NCBI GenBank assembly: GCA_022578605.1
Contig: MU394054.1
Location: forward strand, 374,945 to 438,944
Length of the DNA stretch: 64,000 nucleotides
From: Camillea tinctor
Lineage: Eukaryota; Ascomycota; Sordariomycetes; Xylariales; Xylariaceae
Direction: 5' to 3'
Each line of letters begins with the position of its first letter. Within the stretch, counting starts at the first letter, position 1. The position numbers and the translations under genes were made by a program. Shown piece by piece: positions 62,463-64,000 of this stretch. Under the pieces are notes generated by a model. The model saw only the letters and a program-made list of their open reading frames with translations. It was not told the DNA's origin and ran no database searches.

Positions 62463-64000
62463 CTACGGCTGGTATGGGCCGCTTGTCGCTGAAGCGCCCC
62501 AGTGCAGATAGCCGACTTTGTTGTCATTGATCTCATCGGCGTTCGCGAACAGTGGTGGTCCAAAGCCAGACGGCAATGCCGGCGCGTTACCATGAGCACG
62601 TGCAGACATATGCGCAGCAGGACCTTGGTAACTGCCTGTAACATCATGCAGGGAATACATGGCCTCTGGACGCGGCTGGTGGTGGTGGTAGCCAGGATTC
62701 GTCTGGCCAGGGTGGGCATGAGCATGGCTGCCGTATGCATATCCATGAGTGCCACTAACGGTCGAAATTCCAGCGCTACTCATGGGCTCATGGAAAAGCT
62801 GGTCGCCCATATTTGCCTCGGGAGGCGTCACAGGCTCATCTCGGGTGCTGCTATCATAATGATAACCTATAGGGCGGTTATAAAATGCTTCGTGCAAGGG
62901 TTCGCGGTGGCCATTCAGAAACGGTGAGTTCGGCATGGGATGGTGTAGTTGGGGCTGGTTGGTGTGATTTATTATGTGCCGTCTATGGTTCGCAGCTCTG
63001 GCTCGGCTTGCCGAAAGGCCACCTTTGCGTCCAGAACTTGCACGCGCCGAAGGGTTGCCATGTAGCCGTCCATGTGATCCCCCAGCCCGGCGGCCCGGGT
63101 TTCCCTTGCGATACCGGGTAGTCGACTGGACACCATCGCGCACAGCCCAGTCCTGCAACACCCACTCAGTCGACTTCTTAACATCAGGGTCGATCAAGGG
63201 ATCTCCGGGTGTTGGTTTACGCTCCTGCTTGCAGAACGCCTAGGTGAAGCTCCAGGTTAGCCTAAGCCCAATTCAGGGGTTATATTGTACTTCAAATTGT
63301 GCCCGTGGGGTCTCAATGGTAAAAATGTGACGGAATAACTTACAGCATTCATGCTCAGGTTGTGACGTATGGAGTTCTGCCAGCCCTTGCCTTCACTCTT
63401 GGCCTTGTCCGTGTTGTCGCGAAACCATTGGTAGATCTCCTGCAGCGTCATAGCATGTTCATCCCGGCTCATAAAAGCGCGATAGATCAACTGAGCATAT
63501 GGTTCCTCGACCTTGTGGGTCTCCTCACCATCCTCTGTGTCAGCGTGTCCGTGGTCTTGGATATCAGAAATCTCTGCCACCTGGTAGGATGGCTCGAATT
63601 CTTCCTTCAGAGGAGGCGAAGCAGCCTGTGAGGGCAAAGAAGCATGAGCTTCGGGCATAGTAGATACTGCCATTCCAGGAGCATCCCGGTGATAAGATGC
63701 GTCCGATGGCACACTGTCATTGCGCAAAGTAAATGCAGGCTGGGGATAGGATGCCGGTGCCATTGGCTGCTGGAACTGGTCTTCGTACGTAGCGGGTGTG
63801 TACACCCGCACGTCGTATGGAGTCATACGCTCTGTGTCCCAGAGTCCCTGGGAAAAACTCATCTGGTGGGCTTCAGGAGATGACCAACTTCGTGGACTGG
63901 TAGTTGAGGGGTTAGTAGAAAGTTGCAATGAGGGGTTAGCAGCAGATGTTGCACTCGTGGGTGAGCTATGGTAGGAATAGCCGTCAATATCGTCGCCTTC
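62463..64000 (-). CDS. Forkhead transcription factor (5' end beyond window)
   Basis: Two exons are visible: 64000-63344 (open to the window edge, no start codon seen) and 63239-62463, with a 104-bp intron (GTAAGT...CTAG). The forkhead domain has EEPYAQLIYRAFMS, HAMTLQEIYQWFRDNTDK and GKGWQNSIRHNLSMN, then AFCKQER across the intron. This is the helix-turn-helix core with the recognition-helix signature NSIRHNLS. Intron placement right after that signature is common in fungal forkheads. Downstream are a Gly/Arg/Ser-rich basic stretch and a His/Pro/Tyr-rich tail ending GPYQP. The N-terminal visible part is Ser/Pro/Gln-rich, typical of activation regions. It is a nuclear DNA-binding regulator, possibly of development or the cell cycle; which of the fungal forkheads it is cannot be settled here. 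Confidence 0.92.

Overview
The window is nuclear DNA of a filamentous ascomycete. It has short GT-AG introns of about 54-105 bp, fungal-only families (an AflR-type Zn2Cys6 regulator, a SAT/PT-containing non-reducing polyketide synthase, a Dal5-type transporter, a fungal XLF/Nej1) and long AT-rich intergenic stretches full of microsatellites. A Sordariomycete, possibly Xylariales, is my guess; nothing in the sequence fixes the genus.

Left part (0.7-11.4 kb): a GC-rich Gfo/Idh/MocA oxidoreductase, a four-exon Dal5-like anion transporter, a small Cys/His protein, an MFS sugar transporter and a GH78-like rhamnosidase. This looks like a set for uptake and processing of sugars or glycosides.

Central part (11.9-39.2 kb): a probable secondary-metabolite gene cluster. 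Its core is a 2289-residue non-reducing PKS (SAT-KS-MAT-PT-ACP-ACP-R, no methyltransferase) on the minus strand. A divergently placed AflR-type regulator (31.56 kb, plus) shares a 2.7 kb promoter region with it. Likely tailoring genes are a secreted berberine-bridge-type FAD oxidase (11.9 kb, minus), an aldo-keto reductase (16.5 kb), a ToxD/LovC-like medium-chain reductase (18.7 kb) and a cytochrome P450 (37.5 kb). AflR-like 11-bp sites (TCGSWNNSCGR or one mismatch) lie in the BBE/AKR, PKS/regulator and P450 upstream regions. In the inferred pathway the PKS makes an aromatic polyketide and releases it reductively as an aldehyde or alcohol, which the redox enzymes then modify. The product is unknown.

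Right part (39-64 kb): a repeat-containing acidic/basic hypothetical protein with one unresolved splice junction, an XLF/Nej1 end-joining factor, then about 14.5 kb without a recognisable gene (48-62.5 kb). That stretch holds homopolymers, microsatellites and a perfect 50-bp inverted repeat. At the right edge is the 3' part of a forkhead transcription factor gene on the minus strand, running off the window.

No rRNA gene, CRISPR array, intact transposon or convincing tRNA was seen. Exon limits are my own reading of splice sites, with no transcript evidence.
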